Assembly: GCA_035560235.1 (NCBI GenBank)
Contig: DATMAG010000107.1
Location: forward strand, 62,001-126,000
Length of the DNA: 64,000 bases
DNA from: DASRDU01 sp035560235
GTDB lineage: Bacteria; Acidobacteriota; Blastocatellia; RBC074
Direction: 5' to 3'
Below are positions 11,920-22,100 of the stretch, in pieces. The first letter of the stretch is position 1; every line of letters starts with the position of its first letter. A program made the translations under genes and the position numbers. The notes below the pieces were generated by a model that saw only the letters and a list, made by a program, of their open reading frames with translations, made no database searches and was not told the origin of the DNA.

Positions 11920-11939
11920 TTCGCACTGACGGAACTTTT

Positions 11940-13325
11940 ATGACTCGCACAGGATTTCAATTATTCATCACCTCGCTGCTGCTGACGGCGGCGCCGATTA
12001 CGCCGGCTCAGATCACACGCGACACGCTGGCAGCAAGCCTCACGAGTGAGCCGCCCGCGACAGCCCCGACTCCGAAGCCTGAATCAGCGCGCATTCTGAG
12101 TCCGGTTGCAGGCCTGAGCCTTGAGGATGCGGTGAAGTATGCGCTCGCGAACAACAAGAACCTGATGGCCGACCGCATGCTGATCGCGCAGGCGACGGGC
12201 CGTTTGAAACAGGCCGGACTGAAGCCGAACCCGATGCTTGGAATCGCCGGTTCCATTGATCCGATGGATGTTTCTCAGAGCAATTACTCGGTCGGGCTGA
12301 CGCTGCCGCTTGAACCGGGCGGACGCCGGGCGCGGCGAATTGAGGTGGCCGGGCGCGAACTGGAACGGATGAAGCTTGAGGTCAGCGACCGCGAGCGCAG
12401 ACTCGCCGCTGATGTGCGCCTGAAATATGGTGAAGTGGTCGAAGCGGTGCGCAACCTGGAACTCAATGAACGGCTGCTCGATCTCAATCAGCAGAGTTAT
12501 CGCGTCGTCAAGGCGCGGGTGACGGAGGGCGCAAGCGCGCCGCTTGAAGAGAGTCTGCTGCAGGTCGAACTCGGTCGCATCGAAGCGCAGCGCACGGCTT
12601 ACGCCACTCGCGCCGCCGTGCTGCTTGAGGAACTCAGAAGTCTGCTCGGGATGCCTTCTGAAGAACAGCTTCAGGTGCGCGATGAGTTCATTGAACGCCC
12701 GGTCAGCCTGACGCGCGAACAGATGCTTGAAAAGGCCCTCGGGTCGCGTCCCGATCTGCTGGCGGCGCGCGCGGCTGAAGCGGTCGCGGCGGCGCTGATT
12801 GCGCAGGCGAAGACCGAGGGCAAAATGGATCTGAGCGTCTTTGCCGAATTCGGACTGCAAAGCAACGGCTTCGATCAGCTCGGCCTGAATCCGTCTTCCG
12901 GCAAACCGGAACAGCTCTTCATGCGCAACGGCATGATCCGGGGCGGCGTTACAATCATGCTGCCGACACGCAACAAAAATCAGGGCAACATCGAAGCCGC
13001 CGTTGCCATGGCCGAAGAGGCGCGACTGCGGCGCGAATTCCTCGAATCGGTGATCCGGCGCGAGGTGGCAGCGGCATATGCGCGTTACGAAGGCGCGGCG
13101 AAGGTGCTGAAGACCTACAACACCGATCTGCTGGCCGCCTCACAAAACAACCTGCGCGTGGTGCGCGGCAGTTACGATCTGGGTTACGTTCGCGTGACCG
13201 ATGTGCTCAACGAACAGCGGCGGCTGGTGGATGTGCAGATGAGTTACACCAGCGCGCTGAAGGAGTATTACCAGTCGCGCGCCGAACTCGAAAATGTCCT
13301 GGGCACGCCGCTCGGCGCACAGTAA
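11940..13325 (+). CDS. cusC: TolC-family outer-membrane efflux channel (CusC role)
   Basis: The outer-membrane channel of the tripartite pump. With the ATG at 11940 the 461-residue product starts with a clear signal peptide (MTRTGFQLFITSLLLTAA). An upstream in-frame ATG at 11916 overlaps the GNAT stop and adds eight residues before it. Two outer-membrane-efflux repeats of long helices are visible: LEDAVKYALANNKNLMADR starts the first, and REQMLEKALGSRPDLLAARA the second. TolC-type hallmarks such as VSDRERRLAADVRLKY and VRGSYDLGYVRVTDVLNEQ are present. It has no lipobox, unlike E. coli CusC. The 8-bp gap to the adaptor gene indicates one operon. Confidence 0.9.
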   Translation: MTRTGFQLFITSLLLTAAPITPAQITRDTLAASLTSEPPATAPTPKPESARILSPVAGLSLEDAVKYALANNKNLMADRMLIAQATGRLKQAGLKPNPMLGIAGSIDPMDVSQSNYSVGLTLPLEPGGRRARRIEVAGRELERMKLEVSDRERRLAADVRLKYGEVVEAVRNLELNERLLDLNQQSYRVVKARVTEGASAPLEESLLQVELGRIEAQRTAYATRAAVLLEELRSLLGMPSEEQLQVRDEFIERPVSLTREQMLEKALGSRPDLLAARAAEAVAAALIAQAKTEGKMDLSVFAEFGLQSNGFDQLGLNPSSGKPEQLFMRNGMIRGGVTIMLPTRNKNQGNIEAAVAMAEEARLRREFLESVIRREVAAAYARYEGAAKVLKTYNTDLLAASQNNLRVVRGSYDLGYVRVTDVLNEQRRLVDVQMSYTSALKEYYQSRAELENVLGTPLGAQ

Positions 13326-13333
13326 GGTTCTTT

Positions 13334-14647
13334 ATGAACGACCGAATCAATGATGAATTACAGAACCCCGCAGCGGCTGCGCATTTCAGTCGGCACTGGC
13401 TGATTGCAGGAGCGGTCGTGCTGCTGGCAGTCATTATCGCCGCAGCCTTCATCCTGCGCCGCCCGCAGACTCCGGCCGGGAGCGCCGGGCGCGAAGTTCC
13501 GTCAGTTGAAAGCGCTGCAGGTCAGCGTGCAGGCCGGGCTGTGCCGATGGTTGAGGAAACCACTTCAGCCACTGCCTCGAACGCGAGCGACAAACCTGAT
13601 CTGACGATTTCGCCGGAGATGGCCGGACGGATCAAACTGAAGATCGGGGAAGCGCGCGTGCAGCAGGTCGCCGCACAGCTTCGCACGACCGGCACCGTGC
13701 AGCCGAATGCTTACCGCGAAACGCGCGTCACCCCGCTCGTCGGCGGGCGCGTGACAAAGGTCAGCGCGGAGCTTGGCAGTTACGTCACGAAAGGGCAGCC
13801 GCTCGCTGTAATCTTCAGTCAGGAACTGGCCGAAGTGCAGATGAAGTATCTCTCGGTGCATGCGAACTTCGATTTTCATCACGCGCAGCATCAGCGCTTC
13901 CAGCGGCTTTACGAACTCGGCGCGGTCAGCCAGCAGGAGATGGAGGAGGTCAGAGCGCGACTGCAGGAACACGAAGCCGAATACGCCAGTCTGCGGCAGA
14001 AGCTGAAGCTGCTGGGGCTGACCGATAAGCAGATTGACAATCTGGGAGATGCTTCGCAGGTAAGCTCCGATGTAGTGGTGCCGTCCCCCTCAAACGGAAT
14101 AATCACCGCGCGCAACGTCAATCCCGGTCAGGTAGTGACAATGGCGGATACGCTCTTTTCAGTCACTGACCTGTCGAATGTCTGGGTCATTGCCAGTGTC
14201 TATGAAAAGGATTTCGCCGCAATGCGCCAGGGAGCGCGGGTGACAATCACCGCGCCGCCTTATCCGGGCCGCATCTTCAGCGGCACGATTTCATATATTG
14301 ATCCGCGCGTTGATCCGCAGACGCGCACCGCGCAGGCCCGCATCGAGGTTTCAAATCCGGGTCAGATGCTCAGGCTTGGCATGTTCGTTGACGTGGCGCT
14401 CAATGCGCCCGGCACACAGCAGGCGGTCGTGATTCCACGCGCCGCGTTGCAGACCATCGGCAGCGATCAGGTCGTCTTTGTGCCGCTCGCTGAACCGGGT
14501 CAGTTTCAGATGCGCAAAGTGCAGGTCGCTGAAGACGCCGGTGAATTTGTGCGCGTCACGAGCGGCCTCAATGCCGGAGAAAAGGTTGTGACCGAAGGCA
14601 GCTTCTTTTTACGCGCTGAAATGAGCCGCAGCGGCACACATCACTGA
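13334..14647 (+). CDS. cusB: RND efflux periplasmic adaptor (CusB role)
   Basis: A membrane-fusion protein joining the pump and channel, 437 residues. An uncleaved N-terminal TM anchor (LIAGAVVLLAVIIAAAFIL, about residues 24-42) is followed by a Pro/Ala linker, a barrel-sandwich hybrid (TPLVGGRVTKVSAELGSYV and VVVPSPSNGIITARNVNPG), a coiled-coil hairpin between them (about residues 180-235), a beta barrel (VWVIASVYEKDFAAMRQG) and a membrane-proximal domain ending EGSFFLRAEM. The order channel then adaptor after the pump differs from the E. coli cusCFBA order. No separate CusF-type gene is seen, but the cupredoxin upstream could fill that role. Confidence 0.92.
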   Translation: MNDRINDELQNPAAAAHFSRHWLIAGAVVLLAVIIAAAFILRRPQTPAGSAGREVPSVESAAGQRAGRAVPMVEETTSATASNASDKPDLTISPEMAGRIKLKIGEARVQQVAAQLRTTGTVQPNAYRETRVTPLVGGRVTKVSAELGSYVTKGQPLAVIFSQELAEVQMKYLSVHANFDFHHAQHQRFQRLYELGAVSQQEMEEVRARLQEHEAEYASLRQKLKLLGLTDKQIDNLGDASQVSSDVVVPSPSNGIITARNVNPGQVVTMADTLFSVTDLSNVWVIASVYEKDFAAMRQGARVTITAPPYPGRIFSGTISYIDPRVDPQTRTAQARIEVSNPGQMLRLGMFVDVALNAPGTQQAVVIPRAALQTIGSDQVVFVPLAEPGQFQMRKVQVAEDAGEFVRVTSGLNAGEKVVTEGSFFLRAEMSRSGTHH

Positions 14648-14670
14648 GTCAGAGTTCAGACAGCTTCACG

Positions 14671-14836
14671 CAGAAACGGGACGCGGATGACACGGATGCT
14701 GCAGATCAGCGCGAATCGATCTGTCTTCATTCGCCCTGATCCGTTTTATCCGCGTTCTGTTCACTGTCTCAAATGGAACACGGATGAAGCGGATGATCCG
14801 TGCTGATCAGTCTCATCCGCTTCATCCGTGTTCCAT
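14671..14836. repeat. Two adjacent inverted repeats of the ACGGAT / GCGGATGA family
   Basis: The first (14671-14760) pairs ACGCGGATGACACGGAT with a matching arm ending in ATCCGTTTTATCCGCGT. The second has perfect 24-nt arms (14773-14796 and 14813-14836) with a 16-nt loop. They fill most of the 290-bp gap after cusB and could serve as its transcription terminator, although no T-run follows. Confidence 0.8.
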
Positions 14837-14864
14837 TCTGCCCTGCCTGATCAGGTTGCAGCCT

Positions 14865-14895
14865 TTGGCACATGGCGCGGCTGGTCGGCTACAAT
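14865..14895 (+). promoter_or_regulatory. Candidate promoter of the heme A synthase gene
   Basis: TTGGCA (14865-14870) and TACAAT (14890-14895), each five of six to consensus, are 19 bp apart, somewhat long. The start site would fall near 14902, 36 nt before the ATG at 14938, and CGGAG sits 8 nt ahead of that ATG. Confidence 0.5.
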
Positions 14896-14937
14896 GGCGG
14901 CATTGTTTCCGTATTACTTTCATTTCGGAGTCTTCAG

Positions 14938-15900
14938 ATGGAGCTGTCACGGTTCGCAAAGTTTGCGTGGGGAGTGCTGATTTACACGGTGCTGGTGATT
15001 TTGTGGGGCGCGTATGTTCGCATCAGTTATTCGGGCGACGGGTGCGGCGATCACTGGCCGCTGTGTCAGGGCCAGGTCATCCCGGCTTCGCCTTCGCTCA
15101 AGACGCTGATCGAGCTTTCGCATCGCGGCAGTTCCAGCCTGCTCGGCCTGCTGGTGCTGGCGCTGGCGGTGTGGGCCTTTCGCGCCTTTCCGAAAGGCAG
15201 TCTGGTGCGCAGGGGCGCGGCGATTTCGTTTCTGTTCATCATTATCGAATCGCTGCTTGGCGCGGGACTCGTCAAGCTCGGACTCGTCAATAAAAACGAT
15301 TCGATTCAGCGCGCCGTAGTGATGTCGCTGCATCTGGTCAATACGCTGATGCTGATTGCAGCCACGGCGCTGACGGCGTGGTGGGCGTCAGGCGGCAGAC
15401 CGCTCAGGCTGCGCGAACAGAAAGGACTGGCGGCGGCGCTCGTTGCCGGACTGCTGGCTGTGCTGGTGCTTGGCATCAGCGGCGCGATTACCGCGCTCGG
15501 GGACACGCTCTTTCCCGTCAGCACGCACGCCCAGGCCATCGAGCAGCACTTTTCACCAACGGCTCACGTGCTGATGCGCCTGCGAATTTTTCATCCGCTG
15601 ATTGCGATCACGGTGGCGGCTTACATCATTTTCATTGCGGCGATGGCCGGGCTGTCGCGCGCTGACAAAACGACAGCGCGCCTGTCGCGGCTGGTGATCG
15701 GGCTGTTCATCGCACAGATCGGTGTCGGCTTTCTGAATCTGTACCTGTACGCGCCGATGTGGATGCAGATTTTTCACCTGCTCACCGCCGATGCCGTCTG
15801 GATCACGCTGGTACTGTTTGCCGCTGCGGCGCTCGCTTCAGAAGAAGCGGCTGATTATCGGGCCGTTCATTCTGCCGCCGACTCACCGGCGTTGCGCTGA
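14938..15900 (+). CDS. ctaA: Heme A synthase (COX15/CtaA family)
   Basis: An integral membrane enzyme that oxidises the heme O methyl group to a formyl, supplying heme A for aa3-type cytochrome oxidase. 320 residues with eight predicted TM helices in two four-helix halves. Visible family marks: GAYVRISYSGDGCGDHWPLC just after TM1 (the extracytoplasmic Cys pair), the His pair region ELSHRGSSSLLGLL, and LHLVNTLMLIAATAL. The start at 14938 (with CGGAG upstream) removes a 22-residue extension that would overlap the promoter. Partner ctaB or oxidase genes are not in the window. Confidence 0.9.
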   Translation: MELSRFAKFAWGVLIYTVLVILWGAYVRISYSGDGCGDHWPLCQGQVIPASPSLKTLIELSHRGSSSLLGLLVLALAVWAFRAFPKGSLVRRGAAISFLFIIIESLLGAGLVKLGLVNKNDSIQRAVVMSLHLVNTLMLIAATALTAWWASGGRPLRLREQKGLAAALVAGLLAVLVLGISGAITALGDTLFPVSTHAQAIEQHFSPTAHVLMRLRIFHPLIAITVAAYIIFIAAMAGLSRADKTTARLSRLVIGLFIAQIGVGFLNLYLYAPMWMQIFHLLTADAVWITLVLFAAAALASEEAADYRAVHSAADSPALR

Positions 15901-15921
15901 ACCTCAGCCGCGCAGCGACAA

Positions 15922-16080
15922 TTGAATTCAGCCGTGTACTTTAGTAGACGGTAACGGCACAACGATAATATGCAGCCGCGTGAGCGACGATTGAATGTTT
16001 CGTGAACGCTCAACCGTCGCTCACGCGACTGTATCGGGCATTCACGCGTACCGTGCACTAAAGTACACGGCTAAACTCAA
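15922..16080. repeat. Nested pair of inverted repeats between ctaA and the FG-GAP gene
   Basis: The outer arms (15922-15956 and 16047-16080) both read, on opposite strands, TTGA-TT-AGCCGTGTACTTTAGT-ACGGT with few changes. Inside them, CGCGTGAGCGACGATTGA (15977-15994) pairs with 16010-16027 at 17 of 18 positions across a 15-nt loop. Together they can fold into one long cruciform or RNA structure filling most of the 274-bp gap. Confidence 0.8.
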
Positions 16081-16174
16081 TCGCCGCTATGCGGCGCGGG
16101 ATCGCGCGGTCACACCCGAACGATTTTGTACCGATACTGTTGTCCGGCAATCTGCCAGATAAGAAGCTTCACAC

Positions 16175-17362
16175 ATGCCCTGTCGCTTCCCTGCCCTGCT
16201 GCTTGTGCCTGCGCTGCTGATCTTCTGGCACCCTGCCGGAACGGTTTTTTCAGCTCGCACAATCAGCTTCAAAAAGATCGTCCTTGATCGTGAGTTTCGT
16301 TCTGAAGGCGTTGCCACAGCCGATGTCAATCGTGACGGCAGGATGGACGTGATCGCGGGCAACCTGTGGTACGAAGCGCCCGCCTGGCAGCCGCACGAGA
16401 TTCAGCCCGTGCAGAAGTTCGATGCGGCGAACGCCTGGAGCAACAGCTTTATCAACTTTGCCGCTGACCTCAACGGTGACGGCTGGCCCGATCAGATTCG
16501 CATTGATATGCCCGGCACGCACAAGGTCGTCTGGCACGAAAACCCGCAGGGCAGAGCCGTTCACTGGCCCGCGCACATTCTGGCCCGCAACGCCTGCAAC
16601 GAAAGCCCCGCGTTTGCGCAGCTTTTCAATGCCGGAAAGAATCCGGCGCTGATCTTCGCGCTCGACGATCAGCAGATGATGTGGTTCGAGCCGGGCCGCG
16701 ACGCAACGGCTGAATTCATCGCGCACCCGATCAGCACTATCGAAAAGAAAGGGCCGGGCCGCTATCGTTATTCGCACGGCCTGGGCGTCGGTGACCTCAA
16801 CGGCGACGGGCGCAGCGACGTGATTATCAGGGATGGTTACTGGGAAGCGCCGAAAGACCCGCGCTCCGGCCCCTGGAATTTTGTCAAAGCAAACCTCGGT
16901 GATGACTGCGCGCAGATGCAGGTTTACGATGTGAACGGCGACGGCCTGAACGATGTCATCAGCAGTTCGGCGCACGGCATCGGCGTCTGGTGGTTCGAGC
17001 AGCGCAAAGGCGCGGACGGCAAGGCTGAATTCATCCGGCACACGATTGACGATTCATTCTCACAGTCGCATTCGCTGATGCTCGCTGACCTCAACGGCGA
17101 CGGGCTGAAGGACATTGTGACCGGCAAACGCTTCTGGGCGCACGGCCCCAAAGGCGATGTCAACGCGAATGATCCGGCGGTGCTCTACTGGTATGAACTC
17201 CGGCGCGAAAAAGGCGCAGCGAAATGGATCAGGCACGAAATTGACAACGATTCCGGCGTCGGCACGCAGTTCGTGATTGCCGACGTGAACGGCGACAAAC
17301 TGCCCGACATCGTGACCTCGAACAAGAAGGGCGTGTTCCTCTTTCTGCAACAAAAACAATAA
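16175..17362 (+). CDS. Secreted FG-GAP/VCBS repeat protein
   Basis: A 395-residue exported protein (signal peptide MPCRFPALLLVPALLIFW) built from about six FG-GAP repeats that should fold as a beta propeller. Each blade carries a calcium-binding Asp loop: DVNRDGRMDV, DLNGDGWPDQ, DLNGDGRSDV, DVNGDGLNDV, DLNGDGLKDI and DVNGDKLPDI. WYEAPAW and WWFEQ repeats are also seen, as in the secreted propellers common in Acidobacteriota and Planctomycetota. It lies 60 bp before a GMC oxidoreductase on the same strand, so the two may be co-expressed. The biochemical role is unknown. Binding or surface display is possible. Confidence 0.88.
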   Translation: MPCRFPALLLVPALLIFWHPAGTVFSARTISFKKIVLDREFRSEGVATADVNRDGRMDVIAGNLWYEAPAWQPHEIQPVQKFDAANAWSNSFINFAADLNGDGWPDQIRIDMPGTHKVVWHENPQGRAVHWPAHILARNACNESPAFAQLFNAGKNPALIFALDDQQMMWFEPGRDATAEFIAHPISTIEKKGPGRYRYSHGLGVGDLNGDGRSDVIIRDGYWEAPKDPRSGPWNFVKANLGDDCAQMQVYDVNGDGLNDVISSSAHGIGVWWFEQRKGADGKAEFIRHTIDDSFSQSHSLMLADLNGDGLKDIVTGKRFWAHGPKGDVNANDPAVLYWYELRREKGAAKWIRHEIDNDSGVGTQFVIADVNGDKLPDIVTSNKKGVFLFLQQKQ

Positions 17363-17422
17363 CAGTACGTGAGCGTGAGCGAGCGGCCTCTCCCGGTCGG
17401 CCTGCTTCGTGGCTGAAAGCAG

Positions 17423-19048
17423 ATGAACATTCAGAAGCGAAAAATTTACGATGTCTGCGTCATCGGTTCAGGCGCGGCGGGCGGGTTTGTCGTGAAGGAA
17501 CTGACGGCGGCGGGCGCGGACGTGATGCTGCTTGAGGCCGGAAGCCGGGGGCGGCCCGAAGACCTGATGATTCACGACTGGCCTTACGACCTGCCGAAAC
17601 GCGGCTTTGGCCTGTACAAACAGGCTTCGCTGTATGCTGATGGGATCGGGCGCGACATTGAATATCGCGGCGATCCGATTTCGGTTGATCGCATTCGCAC
17701 GCTCGGCGGGCGCACGTTTCACTGGAACGCGGCCTGCTTTCGCTTTGCGCCGGATGACTTCCGCGAACGTTCGCTGCACGGCTTTGAAGAGGACTGGCCG
17801 CTCACGTATGAAGAACTCGCGCCTTATTACGATTACGTCGAGCGCGAAATGCACGTCTTTGGCACGAGAGAAAATCTGCCGCTCCTGCCCGATGGCAACT
17901 TTGTCGCTGAGTCGCCGCGCCTGCGCTGTTCAGAATACATCGCACAAAAAAGGCTCGCGCCGCTGGGCATCAGGCTGATTCCGACGCGCAAGGCCGTGCT
18001 GCTCAAGGGTCGCGCAAGCCGTGGCGGGTGTCATTACTGCGGGCATTGCATGGACGTGTGCGACGTGCGCGCCGTCTGGTCGAGCGATGTCACCGTCATT
18101 CCCGAAGCGATGGCGACCGGCAGGCTGACGCTGCGAATGAATGTGCTGGCGCGGCAGGTGCTGACTGATCGGGACGGGCGCGCAGCGGGCGTTTCAATCA
18201 TTGACCGCGTGACCGGAAAGGAAGAAGAGATTTACGCCCGCATCGTCGTGCTCAGTTGCGCTTCGATTGAATCGGCGCGGCTGCTGCTCAATTCAAAGAG
18301 CGAGAAGTATCCGAACGGGCTGGCGAACTCGAACGATCTGGTCGGGCGTTATCTGGGCGGGCACGTCATCAACGGCAGCGTCGGTTATCTGAAAGACCTC
18401 GTCGGCACTGATTACTTCCCCGGCGACGGAATGACCGATCACGCCTACATTCCGCGCTTCAATCACACGCGAGGCCGGAAGGATTACGTCGGCGGCTTCG
18501 GCGCGCAGCTTAACTACACAAGCTGGCGCTGGCCGCAGCACGCCGGAGCCGTGCCGGGATTTGGCGCAAACTGGAAGCAGCGTGTGCGCGAACTGCACCC
18601 GGCGACGTTTTACCTGGGCGCGTTCGGCAAGGTAGAGCAGCGGCGCGACAACCGCGTGACGGTTGATCCACACAGAACAGACAGGTTCGGCATTCCGATT
18701 CCGATCATTCAGTTCAAATGGGGCGAGAACGATCACGCGCTTTTCAAAGATATGCGCGCGAGCGCGCTTGAAATTCTCGATGCCATCGGCAGCGAATTCA
18801 CGATCAAAGGCGGTACGTCATTAAGCGGCTTTGCGAGTCACGAAGTCGGCACCTGCCGGATGGGCAAAGACCCGAAAACATCGGTGCTCAATTCATACTG
18901 TCAGTCGCACCAAATCAGAAACCTGTTCGTTGTTGACGGAAGCTGTTTTACTACTTTTCCCGAAAAGAACCCGACGCTGACGATTGCCGCCCTCGCCGTG
19001 CGCAGCGCCCGCTACATTGCAGATCAAAAACGCAAAGGCAGTCTCTGA
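17423..19048 (+). CDS. GMC-family FAD-dependent oxidoreductase
   Basis: A glucose-methanol-choline family dehydrogenase, 541 residues. FAD binding: VCVIGSGAAGGFVVKEL near the N-terminus, with the acidic LLEAGSR at the end of strand 2. The catalytic His and Asn of the C-terminal domain appear as SHEVGTCRMG and FPEKNPTLTIAALA. A cysteine cluster GCHYCGHCMDVCDV at about residue 205 is typical of one bacterial GMC subgroup and could hold a metal or Fe-S centre. No signal peptide is visible, so it may be exported with a Tat partner or be cytoplasmic. The probable substrates are sugars or polyols. Confidence 0.9.
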   Translation: MNIQKRKIYDVCVIGSGAAGGFVVKELTAAGADVMLLEAGSRGRPEDLMIHDWPYDLPKRGFGLYKQASLYADGIGRDIEYRGDPISVDRIRTLGGRTFHWNAACFRFAPDDFRERSLHGFEEDWPLTYEELAPYYDYVEREMHVFGTRENLPLLPDGNFVAESPRLRCSEYIAQKRLAPLGIRLIPTRKAVLLKGRASRGGCHYCGHCMDVCDVRAVWSSDVTVIPEAMATGRLTLRMNVLARQVLTDRDGRAAGVSIIDRVTGKEEEIYARIVVLSCASIESARLLLNSKSEKYPNGLANSNDLVGRYLGGHVINGSVGYLKDLVGTDYFPGDGMTDHAYIPRFNHTRGRKDYVGGFGAQLNYTSWRWPQHAGAVPGFGANWKQRVRELHPATFYLGAFGKVEQRRDNRVTVDPHRTDRFGIPIPIIQFKWGENDHALFKDMRASALEILDAIGSEFTIKGGTSLSGFASHEVGTCRMGKDPKTSVLNSYCQSHQIRNLFVVDGSCFTTFPEKNPTLTIAALAVRSARYIADQKRKGSL

Positions 19049-19170
19049 AAGATCAGCCCTGCCTGGCAACTCACCGGAACTTTATCTCAGCCGCGCAGTC
19101 TATAAAGCTGTGCAGGATTTTTTCTGCCCCGCGTTCTGATGCCGAAGAAAATTCGGGCCGGAGGTGAACG

Positions 19171-22100
19171 ATGAACAGCTTCAGGAATTTTGTGTCTCGT
19201 CTGCTGATCGTGTCTCTGCTGCTTTCTGCTGCGCCGCCCGCGCCGGGACAGAGCAGGCGCGATGCGTCAAAGCGTAAACGACAGCCACAGGGATTGCAGT
19301 TTCGTCTGAGCGAAGGGCGACAGACAGCAACGCCAAAGCCGCCCGTCGCTCCGGCAACTCCGCTCGCTTCCGGCGAAATCGAAAGCGTCCTCAGCCGATT
19401 GCAACCAATCAAAGCCGCCGCCGATGCCGAAACGGAATTCGCCTTTCGTGATCGTTCGCTGCCGCCGCCGCGAACGGGAAAGATCATCAACGAAACTTTT
19501 CCGGCTGATGCAGCAACAGAAGCTCCGGTTTCAGTGAGCGGCCCGCTTGAAGTGCTGCGCTTTGCGCCGGAAGGCAGCGTGCCGATGGCGCCGCATCTGA
19601 GCGTGACGTTTTCGCAGCCGATGGTGGCGGTGACTTCACAGGCGGAAGCAGCGCAGGCAGCGCCTGTGAAACTCACGCCCGAAGTGCCGGGCCGCTGGCG
19701 ATGGCTTGGCACAAGGACGCTGCTTTTTGAGCCGGAAGGCCGCTTTCCGATGGCGACTGAATTCGCGGTTGAAATTCCTGCCGGAACCAGAGCCTTGTCA
19801 GGCAGCGCGCTTGCAGCAGCGAAGCGATGGAAGTTCACAACGCCGCCCGCCCAGGTGAAATCGTTTGCGCCGCAGGGCGAAGCGGTCAGTCGCAATCCGC
19901 TTTTTCTCGTCACCTTCGATCAGCGCGTTGATCCGGCGGCAGCGCTGAAACCGATCCGGCTCAGTTCAGCGGGCAGACAGTGGAAGCTGCGGCTCGCCAC
20001 GGCAGACGAGATTGAAGCTGACGAGGCCGCAGATCGTTTGGCGAAAGCGACGCCGAAAGGTCACTGGCTGGCCTTTCGCGCAGTGAATGACGCGACGCTG
20101 AAATCCGAGTTCCCGCTGCCGCCCGCGACGAAATTTACCGTCACCATCGGGCCGGGCACGCCTTCCGCCGAAGGGCCGCGCACAACGGCGACAGAACAGA
20201 AATTTTCGTTCAGCACTTACGGCGCGCTGCGCGTTACGAGCCGCGAATGCGGTTACGACAACAAAACTCTCTGTGAACCGTCTGATGACTGGCAGATTCG
20301 ATTCACCAATCCGCTGGATGCTGACGCCCCGGAGGCCGGTTTTGATGAAAAGCTTATTCGCATCGAGCCGCTGCTTGAAGGATTCAGCACCGAAATCCAG
20401 GGCGACACGCTCAGCATCAGCGGTCAGCCGAAACCGCTCACGACTTACAGAGTCACGCTTGCGCCGGAGATTCGCGACGAGTTCGGGCAGCGGCTTGGCG
20501 CAACGGCTCCGCTCGTTTTCAGGGTCGGGCGATCAGCGCCGATATTCAGCGGCCCGTGGCAGGGACTGCACACGCTCGACCCCGACGGCCCGCGCGCGGT
20601 GTCGTATTACAACATCAATCACCAGAGCGTGCGCGTCAGCCTTTATGCAGTCACGCCTGAAGACTGGGGACAATTCGTCAGATTTGCGCTGAGCAGGTTT
20701 GATGAGAAACAGCCTCCGCCACCGGGCCGCCGCGTCTTTTCTCAACTGATCCGGCTCAATGCGCGCCCTGAAAAGGCAGTCGAAACGCGCATTGATTTGT
20801 CGCCCGCGCTGAAGAACGGTTTCGGTCACGTCGTTCTGGTTGTCAGTCCGACAAGAAAGCGAAGTGATTATGACGAAGGCGATGCCCGCGTCTGGATTCA
20901 GTCAACACAGATCGGGCTGGATGCGTTCATTGACGATCAGGAGCTGACCGGCTGGGCAACTTCGCTGAAAGACGGCAGGCCGCTTGGCGAAACACAACTC
21001 TCCATCTTTGACCCGCACCGTTCGGGATCAACTGAAACAGCCATCACGAAATCTGACGGGCTGGCGCGCCTTGCTCTGCCTGAACGTCCGGACGGTGTGC
21101 CGAAAATCCGGTTCGAGTCATCACGGCTGCTGCTGGCGCGCCGCGGCGAAGACACGGCCATTCTGCCGGAAAGTTACTCTGAGCACTGGGACGGGCAGGG
21201 CTGGTACAGAAAAACGGAGAGCGACGAATTGCGCTGGCACGTCTTTGATGATCGCGCAATGTACCGGCCCGGCGAAGAGGTTCACCTCAAGGGCTGGCTG
21301 CGCCGCATCGGCAGAGGCAGAAACGGTGATGTCGCAGCGACCGGCGACGCCGTGCGCAGCGTGGCCTTTGTGCTGAAAGACAGTCGCGGCAATGAGGTTC
21401 AGAAAGGTGAAGCGACGGTCAACAGTTTCGGCAGTTTCGATGCTGCATTCAAACTGCCGCCGACGATGAACCTGGGTCATGCGCGGCTTGAACTGAAAGC
21501 GCAGGGCGCGGGCGAACCGGCGGCGAGCGCGGCCACCACGCACACTTTTCAGGTGCAGGAGTTCCGCCGTCCCGAATACGAGGTCAGCGCGTCGGCAACC
21601 GCAGGCCCGCATTTCATCGGCGCGCAGGCCGCAGTGATGGTGAGTGCAGCTTACTTTGCCGGTGGCGGTCTGGCTGATGCGCCGGTCAACTGGCGCGTGA
21701 CGGCAACGCCGGTGAATTACTCTCCGCCTGGCCGCGACGATTTCACTTTCGGCAAATGGGAACCCTGGTGGATCAGCAGCTACCGCAGCGAGGAATCGCG
21801 CACTGAAACTTTCACCTCGCGCACCGATGCCGAAGGAAAGCATCACCTGCTGATTGATTTTCTTTCCACCGATGCGCCGCGCCCGCACAGCGTCAAAGCT
21901 GAAGCGAGCGTCAGCGATGTCAACCGGCAGCAGTGGAGCGCCGCGTCAACGCTGCTCGTGCATCCATCGGATTTGTATGTCGGACTGCGCGCTGACCGGA
22001 TGTTCGTGCAACCGGGCGAAGCTCTGACGGGTCAGGCCATCGTCACCGACCCTGACGGCAAAGCGATGGCAGGCCGTGAAATCAGAATGCGCGTCGTGCG

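Noticed and set aside
14671..14836. Possible CRISPR array in the repeat-rich gap after cusB
   Set aside because: The arms are inverted, there are no regular direct repeats with unique spacers, and no cas genes are near.
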